Shown piece by piece: positions 29,640 through 58,960 of a DNA stretch of 64,000 nt. The notes beneath the pieces are model-generated. The model was not told where the DNA came from and did not search any database. It saw only the letters and a program-made list of their open reading frames with translations. Source of the stretch: Engraulis encrasicolus (taxonomy: Eukaryota; Chordata; Actinopteri; Clupeiformes; Engraulidae). Where the stretch lies: the NCBI RefSeq assembly GCF_034702125.1, contig NC_085865.1, positions 38,360,960 to 38,424,959 of the forward strand. The letters are read 5' to 3'. Position 1 is the first letter of the stretch. Each line of letters opens with the position of its first letter. The position numbers were made by a program, and so were the translations under genes.

Positions 29640-32600
29640 TTAGTTGTTGTTGGCAAACTCTCCGTTTTCCCAGCGAAGAGCCATGGCACTTTTACGGCGA
29701 CCACCAGCATAAGTATCTGGGAACTGTGGACCAAATATAACAATTTAGTACAAAAACAGACCCGCAACACAATAGTATTGTGCCTTTACTCTCCCTATTG
29801 GCTGTAATGAGGTGATTTGGAAGATGCAGGAGACACAAGAAGTAGCACTGAATATGATGTAGCAAGAATCAACTTAGAATAGATGGAATGGAAATATGTA
29901 GATGGTTAGAGTCTAATACACAGTATGCTGTAGATCTGCAACACTATAATAATCTTTAAACCTTTAAAAACTATAAACAGTATTCATGTTACCTGAAATT
30001 ATAATAATGTTGGCAGTGCATGGATAAACATGAGCATAAACACAGTATATGCCCACAGGGCTATTGCAATTATGTATTGGTATTTACAGTAACTGCCTCC
30101 ATGAGACAAACTCCTTACCCTGGTGTCACAGGATACTATGGAGCGATCCATCTTATATGCTGTCTTCATGGGGGAAGATGGGGAGGACTTGCATTTTATT
30201 GGCATATCTGAAATGGATCACATTTAAAGATAGACATAGGTCATGAATGTCATTTTGTACACCATCTCAAACAAAACGGTAATTAGTTTCAGTTGAATGA
30301 AGGCTATGAAGCTGCTTTAAATGGAAATGTTTAGGTAGGAAAAAGTTAATGAATGCCACACTGTACTATCCCAAAACAGTAATTAACTCGAAGTAAACAA
30401 GCCATCTCAAAACAGCAATTAGTTTCGGTTGAATGAAGGCAACTATGAACCTATGTATAGATAGGAGGTTATGTCTTATCATTTGGTTCTGCATACCTGA
30501 TTCAAATGATGCACTATTTAGCAGATTGGGGGCAGCAACCACAATGGTGTTGAATTTCTCCTTTGTGTACATGCCCGCCCGCTGTCTCCTCAGTTCCTCC
30601 TCGCGCTGCTTCACCATTTTGATCTCGTCATCGATGAGGGACTGTGTGCTTCTGGAGCGCAACTTGAAGAAAGGGTTGTTGAGGAATGTGCTCTCCTGTT
30701 TCTCCTCGCCGGCCGAGTTAAGGCAGAATTCCGACGCGCTACGGATGATCAGGTTGGATGTTTCCAGGATGATCACGTTGGACGAGGATGACGACTGTTT
30801 GGCATTCCAGTTGCCAGAATTGGCGGCACTCAGGTCACTCCCAAGAGCTCTTGAGGAATCAGGCTCAAGGATGATAACGTTGTTTGCGGCAATCTCACGC
30901 TTCTGTGTACCCTTGACCGGCGATGATGTAATTATAAAAGATGGCGTCGTCATTGACCTGGGGATGCTGCAGCCGTCGTCTTGATGGTCAAACATCCTTC
31001 TCTTTTCGTCCACCTCTTGGCATAGCTTGGTGGGGTGAATCTTGGTAAATTCACATGAGCTGGACGAAGACAAGGCTCTCTCCCGCCTAAAGCTCTCCTC
31101 TCGTTCCATGGTCAAGCGGATTTCCCTTTCCACTGGGGTCTCCGGGTCATCATAAGGAGATCTATAGCTCAGGTCATCCAGGCCAGAGTCCTCGGAGCAT
31201 GGGCTGAACTGGGTGTGAGCGTAGTCTCCCCCAAGTGCAAGGTTCTCAAAATCAGGATCCCTCCTGCACCTGTCGATGTTACGGACCGGTGTGTACATGA
31301 AGCTGTGGCCACCTTGGCAGTGGCCTGGTGCTTTGGGCGTGGTGGGTGACTGAACTGTGTTGTTCCCTGCCATTTTGGTCTGTTCCTCCATTTCGAGCCA
31401 TTGTTTGCGTGCGACCCGGAAGTCGACGTGCTCTGTGCTGACATTCTCGCTCTTCATCTCCTGGATCACACAGTAGTCTTTAGGCACCTTCTTGGAACCG
31501 TCTGGATTTTTGCCATTGTTGTTCAACATCTTTCCGTTTTCCTCGTCATCTTCAGAGATCTTTGACAAGCCGTGGAACAATGTTGGGGTTGTGTAGGTCA
31601 CCTCTCTCTTCTCAAACTCACTGTCCATTTCTGGCTGCTCCAGAATCTCTGCCTCGAGTGGGACCGCAGTTGTTTCATTCTCCTGTTTGTTCTCCTGTTC
31701 ATTCTCCTGGTTGTCGTAACCTTTTGGGCTTTGTTCCTCCTCCTCATCAAGTGAAGATTTCTGAATGAAGAGTTCCTGTGCGCTCAGCTGCAGACTGTCC
31801 AGGTAGGAGTCATCATCCTCTTTGTTGATGGAGGATGAAAATATGCTCCTCCATTTCTCATTGTCAGAGGTCTCACTGTCAGAGGACGCAACAGCTATCT
31901 CCACACGCAGGCACTCGTCCAGTTCCTCGGGGTCATGACACGACTCTGTGGACACCTCTGACAGAGCCTCCTCTCTGATGAACTGTTCTAGCATCGACTC
32001 CTCCACTTCGTCAACAGGTGGCTCGTCAAGTCCATCGTGAGTTGGCATGGAGTTTAAGGCTTCCATGAGATCTTCGGGGACGTCCTCTGGTTCCTCCATG
32101 TTCAGAACGTCTGGCAAGGTCTCCTCTGACGCGTCTTCCACTACGGGTTCTTCCGCTCTCAAGGCTCGGAACTCATTCTCGCACACACTCTCTGCACTGG
32201 AGGGGAAGTCAGACACTGTTGAGGTGAGGAGGGACTCGTTGTGAAGAAGCTCCTCTGGGGTGGCCTCCAAGATCAGCGCCTCCTTGGGGCAAGGAATGTC
32301 ATCCAACTCTGGAGGGGTGGTCATTCCAGGGGGCAGGTCCGCCAAAATGTCTACAACCACTTTGTGTCCCATGGATTCCAAGAACTCTTCATAGCAGTCA
32401 TCGTCGTCATCCATGTTGCCTGTCCTCTCGTTCTCCGGGAGCTCCGTCTCCTGAGGTTCCTGTTCGTTGTAGCCAGTTAAAGTTCCTGTGTCTAGCTGTT
32501 CAATGGTCTCCATGGTTACGGCCTTGGAAGGGGACTCGGCTGCTTGGTCGTAAGAGCAGGGGCTGCTGCCTTCGCTCAGTTCCTTTCCATCCACCTCCGT

Positions 32601-33325
32601 CACCTCAGTTGTAGCTCCCTGTGTTAGTGAGAGAAATAAGAGTCTGTCAGGCAACTGTCAAGTCAACATTTGCCATTCATATTTATCTCCTGGTTTTCGA
32701 CATGGCTCAGCAGTTAATTCTTTTGAATCATTTTTTAAATATATTTCTTTCAATCTGGTGGTTTAACTTTTCTTTGCTTCTTTTACTTTATTATTCTGTC
32801 AAATGTGCTATGCTGGTTATATCGGCATTAAAGAGAAACTGCTTTCCCTTTGGTCCTGAATCTCCTACTCTGCAGTACATTGTTTACTCTTTGCCTTTCC
32901 CCAGCACAGTGGTTCTCTCATAATAAGAATCTTATTTCCCTCTTGACCTAAAAGACATGTCCACACAATAGCACAGTCTGGTTATAGGTATTAATTTCAC
33001 ACCATGCTGCAGCAGACCTGCACAGAATATTGATTTGACAAACATGGCAAACATTGGTAGTGCTGTAAAAAGAAAGCATAGTAATAATCAACATACGGTA
33101 GATGTTAATGACGGATGATTAAAAGCTTCCAGATTAGTATTGTATTGTATTGATGAGTATTTGATATGATGATTTTTGAATGTGTTATGATGTAGAAAGG
33201 TCAGTTGCTTAATCAAGATAATTAAATCATGCGTTTCAAAACAGAAAAGCTAAGAGAAAGCATAATGGATCAACAGCAGCCTTTTTAGTTGCATTGCATC
33301 ACACCCAAATCCTTACCTTGAACAT
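29640..33325 (-). CDS. akap2-like: AKAP2/MISP-family protein encoded next to palmdelphin
   Basis: Coding exons are 33325-33317 (Met-Phe-Lys), 32618-30497, 30207-30119 and 29723-29640. Phases 0, 1 and 0 match and give 767 aa ending in TAA. The start was chosen because ATGTTCAAG|GTAAGG is a good donor in the phase the long exon needs. The N-terminal half is Glu/Asp/Ser-rich and likely disordered. Family blocks follow: HVDFRVARKQW (about 400), TPVEREIRLTMEREE (about 500), PFFKLRSRSTQSLIDDEI with REEELRRQRAG (about 650-686, the AKAP2 C-terminal block), and a terminal GRRKSAMALRWENG that matches the AKAP2/MISP tail. AKAP2 anchors protein kinase A and MISP binds actin; neither function is shown here. 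I found no clean fit to the RII-binding helix pattern in a quick scan. It lies on the same strand as palmd, 7 kb downstream, as AKAP2 does relative to PALM2. Confidence 0.85.
30264..30450. repeat. Two imperfect direct repeats, akap2-like intron 2
   Basis: A block of about 45 bp (CATCTCAAA...GGTTGAATGAAGGC) occurs at about 30264 and again at about 30403. The second copy overlaps the downstream edge of the long exon's intron. Confidence 0.6.
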
Positions 33326-33480
33326 TGTTCTGAATAGACAGATAAATCTCTTCAAAACACTAGAGAGGAACATAGCAGGGAAAACCCTCAGTCAGACACT
33401 TCTACTGCATCACAATCTAAAGGATGGGGGAGAGCGAGCACTGATTGGTCCGGGGTGGAGAGGGCGAGGGAACTGAAGAG
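33326..33480 (-). promoter_or_regulatory. Candidate proximal promoter of the akap2-like gene
   Basis: About 115-125 bp upstream of the Met-Phe-Lys exon, the minus strand carries GGACCAATCAG (inverted CCAAT at 33444-33448) in a relatively GC-rich stretch. The ATG has an A at -3 (GAACAATGT). No TATA box was noticed. This supports an independent start for the gene rather than obligatory read-through from palmd. Confidence 0.4.
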
Positions 33481-33606
33481 CATTGTTTGTTTACTATCGC
33501 AGCAAATCATCTGGCAAAGTGGGTTATGCACAGGGAGGCAGAATAGACAGCGGAGATTGAATTAAAGGAGGATCCATTATGTAAGACTGCAGAACTTTTC
33601 CCCTCG

Positions 33607-33608
<2 letters not shown>

Positions 33609-33646
<38 letters not shown>

Positions 33647-33675
33647 TACACACGCACATACACACGCACATACAC
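33609..33675. repeat. (CA)n with CACGCACATA units
   Basis: About 16 CA units followed by three CACGCACATA repeats. Confidence 0.92.
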
Positions 33676-34222
33676 TCCGCGGCGACACAGTACTGCCACA
33701 CCGCTGCAGTCAGATAGCCATTGGATTTGCTGTAACTCCAGAAGATGAGGTTGTGCGAACTCAACCTGAGCACTGCAACCTGGGGCATTTCATACCCTGC
33801 CACTATTCCACCCACACACAGTTCAGAGAAACAGCACACCTGAGCACATTTGGTTTCTTTCTCTTTTTTCCCCCAAAATTCACACTTCTAGTACCATTTT
33901 GTACAGACCAACTTCTGTCTCAATTGCTGCATTTTGTTGGGGGAAAAAAAGCGTGTGGCAGCGAAAAACATTATTTTTCCACCACCTCCACTACAACCAT
34001 TTAACAATACGCAATTATCTTGTTGTGCAGGCTAGGCTTAGCAATCAATTTGTTTTTTTCATAATCACTGTTATTTGCTCGCTGGCAGGCGGTGCGGTGC
34101 GATTTGATTTGAGCAAGGCTGACAGAGGTCATGTTGTCTGTTGGGCGGCCGAGCTCGCTAGTGTTATTGCTGAGCTCATCCTAACAGGCATGCCAAGAGC
34201 CAGAGATGTTCCCGCTGATCCT

Positions 34223-34266
34223 CCTGAGCCGTGTGTGTGTGCGTGTGTGCGTGTGTGTGTGTGTGT
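34223..34266. repeat. (GT)n microsatellite
   Basis: GT tract with two GC interruptions. Confidence 0.9.
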
Positions 34267-34365
34267 TTGTTTCACACCAGGGGAGGAACTAACAGAGACA
34301 GTGCTGTGCTGACATGGCCATAATAAAAACATCCTTAATCCTTTGCGCCTTACTGACACTGTGTG

Positions 34366-34456
34366 TGGATCTCTTTCTCTTTCTCTCTCTCTCTCTTTCT
34401 GTCTCTCTCTTTCTCTCTCTCTCTCTTTCTGTCTCTCTTCCTCTCGCTCTCTCTCC
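34366..34456. repeat. (CT)n/(TTTCTGTCTC) repeat
   Basis: CT tracts with a duplicated TTTCTGTCTCTCT motif. Confidence 0.92.
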
Positions 34457-34737
34457 AACAAACTCACTCTCTCCTTCACATACAGTTCTGTTGTTTCTAC
34501 ATTTGTTGGTCAAAAAAGGATGTGATGGACTTAACACAATTTCTAGCTGATGACCATTGTAAAGAACCAATTTATTCAAAATGTGTATCCATCTTATCAA
34601 TCTCTGACATTACGTTCTGAAATACTGCACTTCTTATATCTCCAAAGTCATAGGAAATGAAACAACAATTTTTGTAAACTATTTCAAATACTCTTATCAG
34701 GATTGAACATTGAGATAATACAGGAAAGCACTTCTTA

Positions 34738-34847
34738 CCATCTGATTTGCTCCTGAAAATCTTGCCTGATTCATCCACAATCAAGCCCGACAGAAGGCAC
34801 CATGCCCAATCAAAATAAGAAAGCGGCAGACCTCCAAATAATACCAT
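34738..34847 (-). other. Possible alternative first exon upstream of the akap2-like gene
   Basis: The minus-strand ATG at 34847 opens 36 codons (MVLFGGLPLSYFDWAWCLL...) and reaches a good donor (CAGATG|GTAAGAAG). The donor is phase 1, but the long akap2-like exon starts in phase 0, so a direct join hits a stop at once. It could only serve as a non-coding or decoy exon. Confidence 0.12.
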
Positions 34848-36343
34848 AGCAACGCATAAACAGCTCAGAGGCTAGAATCCAAACTTTACCTCACCGCCGC
34901 TTCTCAGTGCAAGAGTATGTGTGTCTGTGTGTATGTGTCATAACAGTCTGGAAGCGCTAAATAATTCAGAGAGAGAGATTTCGGAATTAGATTCCCAGCA
35001 CAAACAGACAGGCAGACAAAGAGGTGTCATCACATTCCGGAACCTACCACAAGCTTGAGCCAGAGCATCCAAAAAGAGATCATCTCCTGGAAAAAAAAAA
35101 TAATGTATAGCCGTATAGAGTACCAGAGTTGCTCTCCTTTCTGCTGGACGGGCGTAAACTGTAATCTAAATGCCAAGCCAGGTCATGAGGAAAACATACA
35201 GACTTTGATTTTTTTTCTTTCAAAGAGAGGCGGATGAGTGAATTGATCATTGAGGATGGCTTGCCCAGTGACCCTCCATGACGAGGATATTATTGACAGG
35301 CCCATCACTGTAGTCCGATGCCTGGGCACTGATGTTCACACGCCCATGGAGTTGGTCCCCCTCTGGCAGTTCAGTTCCCCTTTGCATGCACACTGCAGTG
35401 TAACAGTAGGCATGTGCCAGCTACAGTGGTGCAACCAGTCAGTCGTTCCCTTTAGTGTTGTTTTATTATCTGTGGAGGTTGGAGGCCCCCCCATGCCAGA
35501 TGATTCCTGCGTGAGAATTGTGAGGTCGCCAAGGTCATATGACCTTTGTGGGAAGGATGAATGAATCTATATGGTGCTGGCGAATGCTAGGAACAGCATT
35601 CAAAAAGGCGTTAAACTATCAGTCTCAATAGTAATAAATAATAATAATAGTAAACAATAGTTGTAATAGCTGGAACTGAGTTTATGCAACACAGTTCATA
35701 AAATCATTAATGAATGAATCATTTGGCCCAGCAAAAAAGAGGCAGCATTCAAAATAAAACTTAACCCATATAAGTCTACGGCACCTGCAAAACACGCCTG
35801 CGAAATGCCTAAGCCCTTTTTGGGAAAAGGTGCCCTCAGCCTATAAGTTCCATTTAAAAGCTAGGACCCTCATCTTGCATTAGAATGTGTTCATTCAGCT
35901 CTAACATACCCACATTTTTAATAAAGAACCTCAAAACTCAAGAGCCTGAATGCAGCGTGTATGCAGCTCCAGGTGCCTAGGTCAATGCATTGTATACACA
36001 GTATCAGGCTTAAATGGGTTAATTCAGGCGATTCTTGGTATTCTCTGCTGGACTGCCCGACATGCCACAGGGGCCTCGTCTCGATCACGTTGAACATCCA
36101 CCTGAATTTTGACGTCATAGTCCATCTGATGACTGATGTTACATGTGAGACAGGCAATACAAAGAAATCGACTTGTTTTTCTCTTGTAGCGTTTTCAAGG
36201 CTGCTCGAAGCTCGGCAAAAGCACAGAATCACAATGCCGGCCCCTGAATCAGAAAGCGCAGACACTTGAAAGGGGCTGCTTGTCTGTCTGTGCGTAGGCA
36301 GCAGAGCTACCATTCAGACCTGGAGTCGGTACAGCAAAAGCCT

Positions 36344-36421
36344 TGAGAGAGAGACAGAGAGAGCGAGAGACAGAAAGAGAGACATAGGGGGAGGGGGAGA
36401 GAGAAAGAGAGAGAGAGAGAG
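36344..36421. repeat. (GA)n purine tract
   Basis: GA repeats with GACAGA and GGGGGAGGGGGA interruptions. Confidence 0.92.
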
Positions 36422-37499
36422 AAAAACGCGTCTCTGCTAAAAGCACTTAGTCGTCCCTGAAGGTTAAGTCTAATTACACCTCTTGTGTCTTCCACTGTTC
36501 CTACATATCGCTGCTCCACCACCACTACCATCACCACTACCACTCCTGTGTCTGCCTTCCTTGAAAGGCGAATCACTTAGCCTACAGAACATTTTTTGTG
36601 GGTGTTAATGTAACACTTGGAGATTCAAGAATCTTTTATAACGTCTATTTGGTCCTACTTTCTAAGTGATTTGACGCTACACTAGTAGACGCTACCCAGA
36701 AAAACTACTCCACCATCAAAAAAACCTCTGTTAAATTTTACACTCATTCAACACTAAGACAGGCGAATTTAGCAAAAAAAAAACACTTTTTTAAAACTTA
36801 CAGCCTAGACCAGTGGTTCTCAATCTTTTATGAACAAATGTACCAATGACCTCATCATAAGCATGCCAATTAGCATAAGTTCCCCTTATTACTATTAGAA
36901 ATAGATGAATGCCCCCAATTAACTGAGCGTCCCCTCTCAGCTTGTCTCCTTCTCAGTGCCTCCCGAGGGCTCCCTAACATCCCTTTGGGGGCTGGAGAGC
37001 CCCCATTGAGTAACACTAGCCCATACCAACAGACTCTTTGGGAAATATATACTGAAAGTGAAATACACAGAGAGAAGCCAGACTGCTGCATATGAACATC
37101 CCAGAAAGCAAGCGCTGCTGATTTTGTGGATGAGGATGTTGATAATGACATAGCATCCAATGTCCAATAAGTCGCGTCAATAGCATGTGTTGTATTGTGT
37201 TTTTCCCACACAGCAGTATGTCAGTCAGTCTGTCGGAAACAGGCTTAGTTTTTGGTGGAATTTGGGTATGACGTAGTGTAGGTCTGTGGACCTTGTTTAC
37301 ATACTGGCTGTCAGTTGTGGATGCAGGTGGAAATGAGTGAGTGTGTGTGACTGAAAATGGAAAATGACATGGAATCACCCAATAACGCACTTTGAGCAGC
37401 GTGTTTTTTTGTAGGAGCACTTGCTGGTGGCACTTTACGTACTAGGCAGGGTGGAGTGGCACTCCACTTGGGACCCTGAACAGGTTAGTGCTGAGAGCC

Positions 37500-37692
37500 C
37501 ACACACACACACACGCGCACACTCTTATACACGCCTAGGCACACACACTGACACGCACACACACACTCTTATACACGCCTAGGCACACACACTGGGACCC
37601 ACACACGCACACACGCCTATGCACACACACTGACACACACACACACACACACACACCAATGACAGAACACATACACTCACACGCACACATAT

Positions 37693-37764
<72 letters not shown>

Positions 37765-37967
37765 TCACACCAGTGACAAAACGCATGCCTATGTTCACAC
37801 ACTGACACCCATACATCCCAAATCACATACATACACACTGTAGGAATACACTTTCAATGACATACACACACACATACACACAAGCACACTCATACATGCC
37901 TACTCATACACACTGACACCCACACATTTCCAGGCACATAGATACACACTGTAAGTACACACACTGT

Positions 37968-37999
<32 letters not shown>

Positions 38000-38018
38000 G
38001 GCATAGACACACTCGCAC
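37500..38018. repeat. Clustered (CA)n tracts with a longer repeated unit
   Basis: Several CA tracts are separated by recurring phrases such as CTCTTATACACGCCTAGGCA (37524, 37567) and CACTGACAC, so a minisatellite unit is superimposed on the CA repeat. The longest pure run is 37690-37760. Confidence 0.9.
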
Positions 38019-39025
38019 ACACCAGTGACAGAACCCCAAACCTTCCTACGCACAGATATACTGTATACATACATGTCCTTGCCTACACACTCTCTCTGTT
38101 TCTGTCTGTGTCCATTTCCCTTTCTTTTCCTCTCTCTCTCCCCCCTTCTCTTTCTTTGTTTCTCTCTGGATGAGTGGTGAGGACAGAGGATGCCTAATCT
38201 GCATCACAGTGACTTCCTAACCTCAAATATCCCATGTGCACACCGCCACAGAATTGTCCTCAGTTCCCTCCTCATCCGAATGGGATATTTGATTGAATCC
38301 CATACTGTATCACTGATAGAAAGGCCTAAATAGGTATGTGTATTTTTTGTTTTTGTCACAAATAAACACGGCAATAACAATTACTGTGTAGGCGCTTACT
38401 TACAGTATACTGTACACTTTAATTCTGTTTATCCAACTGCGTAGCAGCAGGCATGGGAAAGCATAGATTCCCCCCCCTCGCATCAGCAAATAATTTTTTT
38501 CTGTCATCTGATGTAAGCTAGTGCAACTTACTTCCTACTTATTCGCCCATGTTCAGCACAAAAATGTGAAGTGTGAAAAAAAAAACTGTGTGGATGACAG
38601 GCACTGCACCCATGCTTCCAAGGCATGATTAATATGCACCCAATAGTATAGAATGGAGAATACGTAGTTGAAACAAAAATCACTATCGCACAACCTTCTG
38701 TGAATTCATAGTTTCAGGGCAGACACAACTTCTTCAATAAATAATCTCTCAATGCGTCTCCTTTTGTGTTTGCAAGGTTCAAAAACAACACATTTATCGA
38801 GACCCGTTGCCATCCACAAACTTTATCCAAAACAACATATCCCTACGGTCCAACACCAGACCCACCGTGCCACTGAATTTGTCAACAAAACAATAACAGA
38901 TCCATGTGCAAGTTATCTAATCTATTGATCTTTTAAATAGAAATTCATCTTGCATTGATCTATTGAATGGTAAGCAAAATACTTAGAAACTTGGAAAATG
39001 ATCGACATTTGCAAAGCAGGCTTAC

Positions 39026-39260
39026 CTCACAACACCTCTGGCGAAGAGCAAATGCGTATACAAGTGTGTGACGGAGAGAGAGTGTGTGTGTGAGTGTGTT
39101 AAAAGTGTGCGTGAGAGAAAGAGTATGAAGCTTGCGATAGCAGAGATGAGCTGCTGCACTCTCCTCTCTCTCTATCTGGCTGCCTGGCTGGCTGTAGCCA
39201 CAGAGACTGCAACTCTCACTGAATGTGCCGAGAGACAACCAATCGCAGCTGAGTCAGTCT
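39026..39260 (-). promoter_or_regulatory. Possible distal non-coding first exon/promoter on the minus strand
   Basis: A strong minus-strand donor (GTTGTGAG|GTAAGCC) ends at 39026. About 200 bp further upstream the minus strand has GCGATTGGTTG, a CCAAT-type element in either orientation. Between them is a pyrimidine/purine-rich UTR-like stretch. It could feed the akap2-like gene's long exon. The start site and the link are unproven. Confidence 0.25.
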
Positions 39261-39279
39261 GCCTGGTGCTCTATCTAAC

Positions 39280-39326
39280 ACACACACACACACACACACA
39301 CACTGATACACACCTTTGTTGGCTTC

Positions 39327-39388
<62 letters not shown>
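39280..39388. repeat. Two (AC)n tracts
   Basis: Runs at 39280-39302 and 39330-39388. Confidence 0.96.
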
Positions 39389-39391
<3 letters not shown>

Positions 39392-39894
39392 ATGTCTTGC
39401 TGAGCCCATATGGGATGTGATGTGATATGACTGCAGTGAAGTATGCTGGTGGTTTGGTGACACACTTTAGCCCACGAAAAGCACAACCTGAATCATGAAT
39501 AGTAATGCCCAAATACTTCAGAACTGTGGACAATATCCCTGCAACAGCCGTGAGAAACAAAGGTGTATTATGCAGAAGTGAAAGAAAAGTAAAAACTCAT
39601 TACGTACACGTGTAACAGCTATGTATTATCATAGGTTTACATCATGAATGTACTTCTACTTTGATCACCTCTATTTGAGACACAATTTGTAATGCAAAAA
39701 TCCTTCAGAATTGTTGAAGGTACAGGTGCACAGACACTCAACCAACGTGACCAGGTTGGATGAAAATCTTAACAGGCAATGTCTTTCAGAATTTTTTATG
39801 GTATACTGGGAATGACATTAAAAATAACCAGAATGCCTTTGAAAGCTATTTTTAATCAATATCTGAAGCAATATATAGCCAAAGGGACGAAGCG

Positions 39895-40375
39895 CAAGTA
39901 GCACTCTGCAATTTATTTTGAAAAGCATGATCGTCAAACGCTGGCAGTTACTGATGATTGGCACCCACTCACTCAAGCATTTCAAACAACAGTATAATCA
40001 TCGCAATTCTGTAAAGCATGTGAAATACCTGCACATGGAAAGGAGAAGAAATAGCATTTCAACACACTCACATACTGTACCACTCTAATACATAGTATGT
40101 ACTGTACATTCCTCCACGTTCAATCAGAGAAAAGAGCTTTATGCAGCAAAAAGACTTTTTTTCCCCCCACAAAATGTGCTTTTTGTTTTAAGCCTTTAGC
40201 AGTCTTTTTTTCCAGTCACATCCTTGCTTGAGAGTAGAGGAAAGGAAGACACTCAAGCTATGTTGCATTTCCCTTTTGTGTGTCTTTCACCCCCATCTTC
40301 TTGATGGAGCACGTCCTCCATCTATGGCAGGGTAGTGTACTGCATAGGCTGGAGTCCTAGAGTAGTCTCCCACTC
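39895..40375 (-). other. palmd 3' UTR, candidate
   Basis: Minus-strand sequence after the TGA at 40378-40376. TTTATT on the plus strand at 39912-39917 gives AATAAA on the minus strand, predicting cleavage near 39895. No coding potential was seen. Confidence 0.4.
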
Positions 40376-56622
<16,247 letters not shown>

Positions 56623-56713
56623 GCTGACCCTGCAAGAGATGGGAACACAGAATGAGTTACTCTCAGAGTGGTGAAAGCTGTGAAGGGAGAGGAAAGAAGG
56701 GAGAGGGGAGCAG

Positions 56714-56728
56714 AGAGAGAGAGAGAGG

Positions 56729-56760
<32 letters not shown>
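56714..56760. repeat. (GA)n tract
   Basis: GA repeats about 90 bp upstream (minus sense) of the palmd ATG exon. Confidence 0.92.
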
Positions 56761-56761
<1 letters not shown>

Positions 56762-57238
56762 GGGTCGCAACTGGATGATGTGTCATGACCTCTTTGATCG
56801 ACATCACAAACACGACACGTGTCTGTATGTGTATTTGTGTTTGTGACCCTGTCTGTATCTCTGTGTGTGTGATTCAAGTTTAGGGTGGACTCGACTGATC
56901 TTAAATTATATAGCGGTGGGCCGGGTGCTCCTTGTGCAAGCAAGCTTGGACACAGCATAGGGACAACTATAAACCTGCCGGAACGGAATAGCTTGAATGG
57001 CTAGCATGCCTCGCCCCGCGCATCACATGTCAGATTTAGCGTGGGGGGTTACGACGGGGGTGGAACATGGGCATGTCTCAACACCAACTGTGGCATTTGG
57101 CGTTGCCTTGTTTTGCTCTTGGTTTTTTTTGTTTTTTTAATGAGCGACAATAAATAATGGATAAAGACCGCCGTGCAAAGTTGTGTGTAGATGAGATATG
57201 AATCAGAGGGGAAGGTCACTCATGACTGTTGGGTAATG

Positions 57239-58110
57239 GCCGATTGTCTGTCACCATCTTCCTAACAAACTAGATGCCCTTTCAGTACGGCATAATGGTG
57301 GCAGAGACACAACACTGATTGCACACAAGCTGATTTACACTGAAAGGAATACGGCAGGTGTACATGTGTTGTTCTATTTATAATATGACACTGACACATA
57401 TGTATGCCACACAGGTACGTATGACACATGTGACTTTGGTTTAGCATATGACACATTCTTGTGACTTGTGTGCTAGTTTGGAGACACACTGCCAGTTTTG
57501 GTTTGATTAATAATATGGCTAATTGTCTGTCGCCTTCCTCCTGACAGACTGGATGCCCTTTCAGTACAGCATAATGGTGGAAGAGCAGAGCCGCGAAACA
57601 ATTGCACACCAGTTGGTTTAGACAGGGCAAATGGGTGTGAAATGACACATGACACTGACAATTACGTATGGCACATGTGACGTTTGTTTATCCTGTGACT
57701 TTGATTTATTCTTGTGACTTATGTGCTAGTTTGGAGATGCATTGGCACTTTGGTTTAATTTGTAAGGGGGGGGTGACTGTCTGTTGTCGTCCTCCTAACA
57801 AACTGCATGGCCTTTCAGTACAGATTAATGATGGAACAGTCACACAGTGCAATAACACACAGCTGAAAAAGAGCAGATTAGTTTTACCCTGATAAATTGA
57901 GTGTTCCCGTTACAGTACCACTTTGTCCAACACTACACAATGTGAGTTTAGACACACTCACATTTTTTATGACTTATGGGCCAATTTGGAGTGAATTGTT
58001 GAGTGAATGCTGTAACATTGCACAATGTGAATGACGTTGGAAATTCCCACATTCTAGCAACTTGTGCACAAGTTTGGAGACTCATTGCCAGTTGTCGGCT
58101 TAATATAACC
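57239..58110. repeat. Diverged tandem repeat, unit about 250-280 bp
   Basis: GATTGTCTGTCACC (57242), AATTGTCTGTCGCC (57521) and GACTGTCTGTTGTC (57775) each lead to a CCTTTCAGTACRG block. Later in the unit, GCTAGTTTGGAGACAC (57472), GCTAGTTTGGAGATGC (57726) and AGTTTGGAGACTC (58071) recur. About three to three and a half copies. Confidence 0.8.
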
Positions 58111-58397
58111 GACATGTCACCTGCCAAAGTGTGTTGTTTAATAAGGCATACATAGTAGTGGATGGACGGGGGTCCAGTCTCGGTTCATTTCCCCTGCCTG
58201 CACCAAAGGGATCAATTACTTCCAACTAGGTGCCCTGTCTCCCCATTCCTGTCCTGAGTTCCTTCTCGTCTGTTTTTGCAGAGCTAATAATAGGCCTCAA
58301 GCAGCCAACACACTGCAGCCCACAGTCCGCAGAGCACATTGTACAGCACACAGCATAGCACAGCACATGACCACGGGCCAGCTAGCATAAATTGGGG

Positions 58398-58434
<37 letters not shown>
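58398..58434. repeat. (GT)n microsatellite
   Basis: About 18 units. Confidence 0.95.
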
Positions 58435-58435
<1 letters not shown>

Positions 58436-58960
58436 TACAGGGGGCACAGCTCCAGCCGGAAGGAAAGAAGACGGTAATATTACCACCCAAGCTGCATCAT
58501 TAAAACAGACCTGGTGTCTGATTGCACCACTTGCTTGACAGACTAATTGCCTGGTTGAGTTTGACAAATGATGACGAAACCTAAAAATAAAGACATAAAT
58601 AATCACCTTTTGAACAAGCGTCTATGTCCAAAATACCTAATGACATCAAGAAGTGCCAACTTAAGTTCTTTGTTTGTTATGTTTCAGTGGCACCTGTGTA
58701 AGCCAAACAGGACTTGACTTGTGTGCTTGAAAATCAGGGAGCTTGGGGAGTTTTTAGTACAAGAATGCATTGCATCTTTGCACACTTCACTGAAATCTGT
58801 TTTAAAATGAATAATGTCTTTGACAGATTAAGTCTATATCCAAAGACTGCCAATGTAACAAATGCCAACTAGCAACTAGAGTTCAGCAGAACGTTAGCAA
58901 ACCTCCTGACCGAAGCCTCATTAAGATACAATAGCACTGAGTGGTATATGGCGAGACATT

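Larger units (their letters stand above)
34860..39020. other. Intergenic region between akap2-like and palmd
   Basis: No coding exon was recognised on either strand. Present are (GA)n (36344-36421), a large CA cluster (37500-38018) and AT-rich unique sequence. Confidence 0.5.

Noticed and set aside
35250..35564. 104-codon plus-strand ORF
   Set aside because: No family, no splice context and ordinary composition. Likely chance.
39125..39290. Signal-peptide-like ORF starting MKLAIAEMSCC on the plus strand
   Set aside because: It runs into a CA repeat and has no donor or homologous continuation. The minus strand of the same DNA looks like a 5' UTR/promoter.
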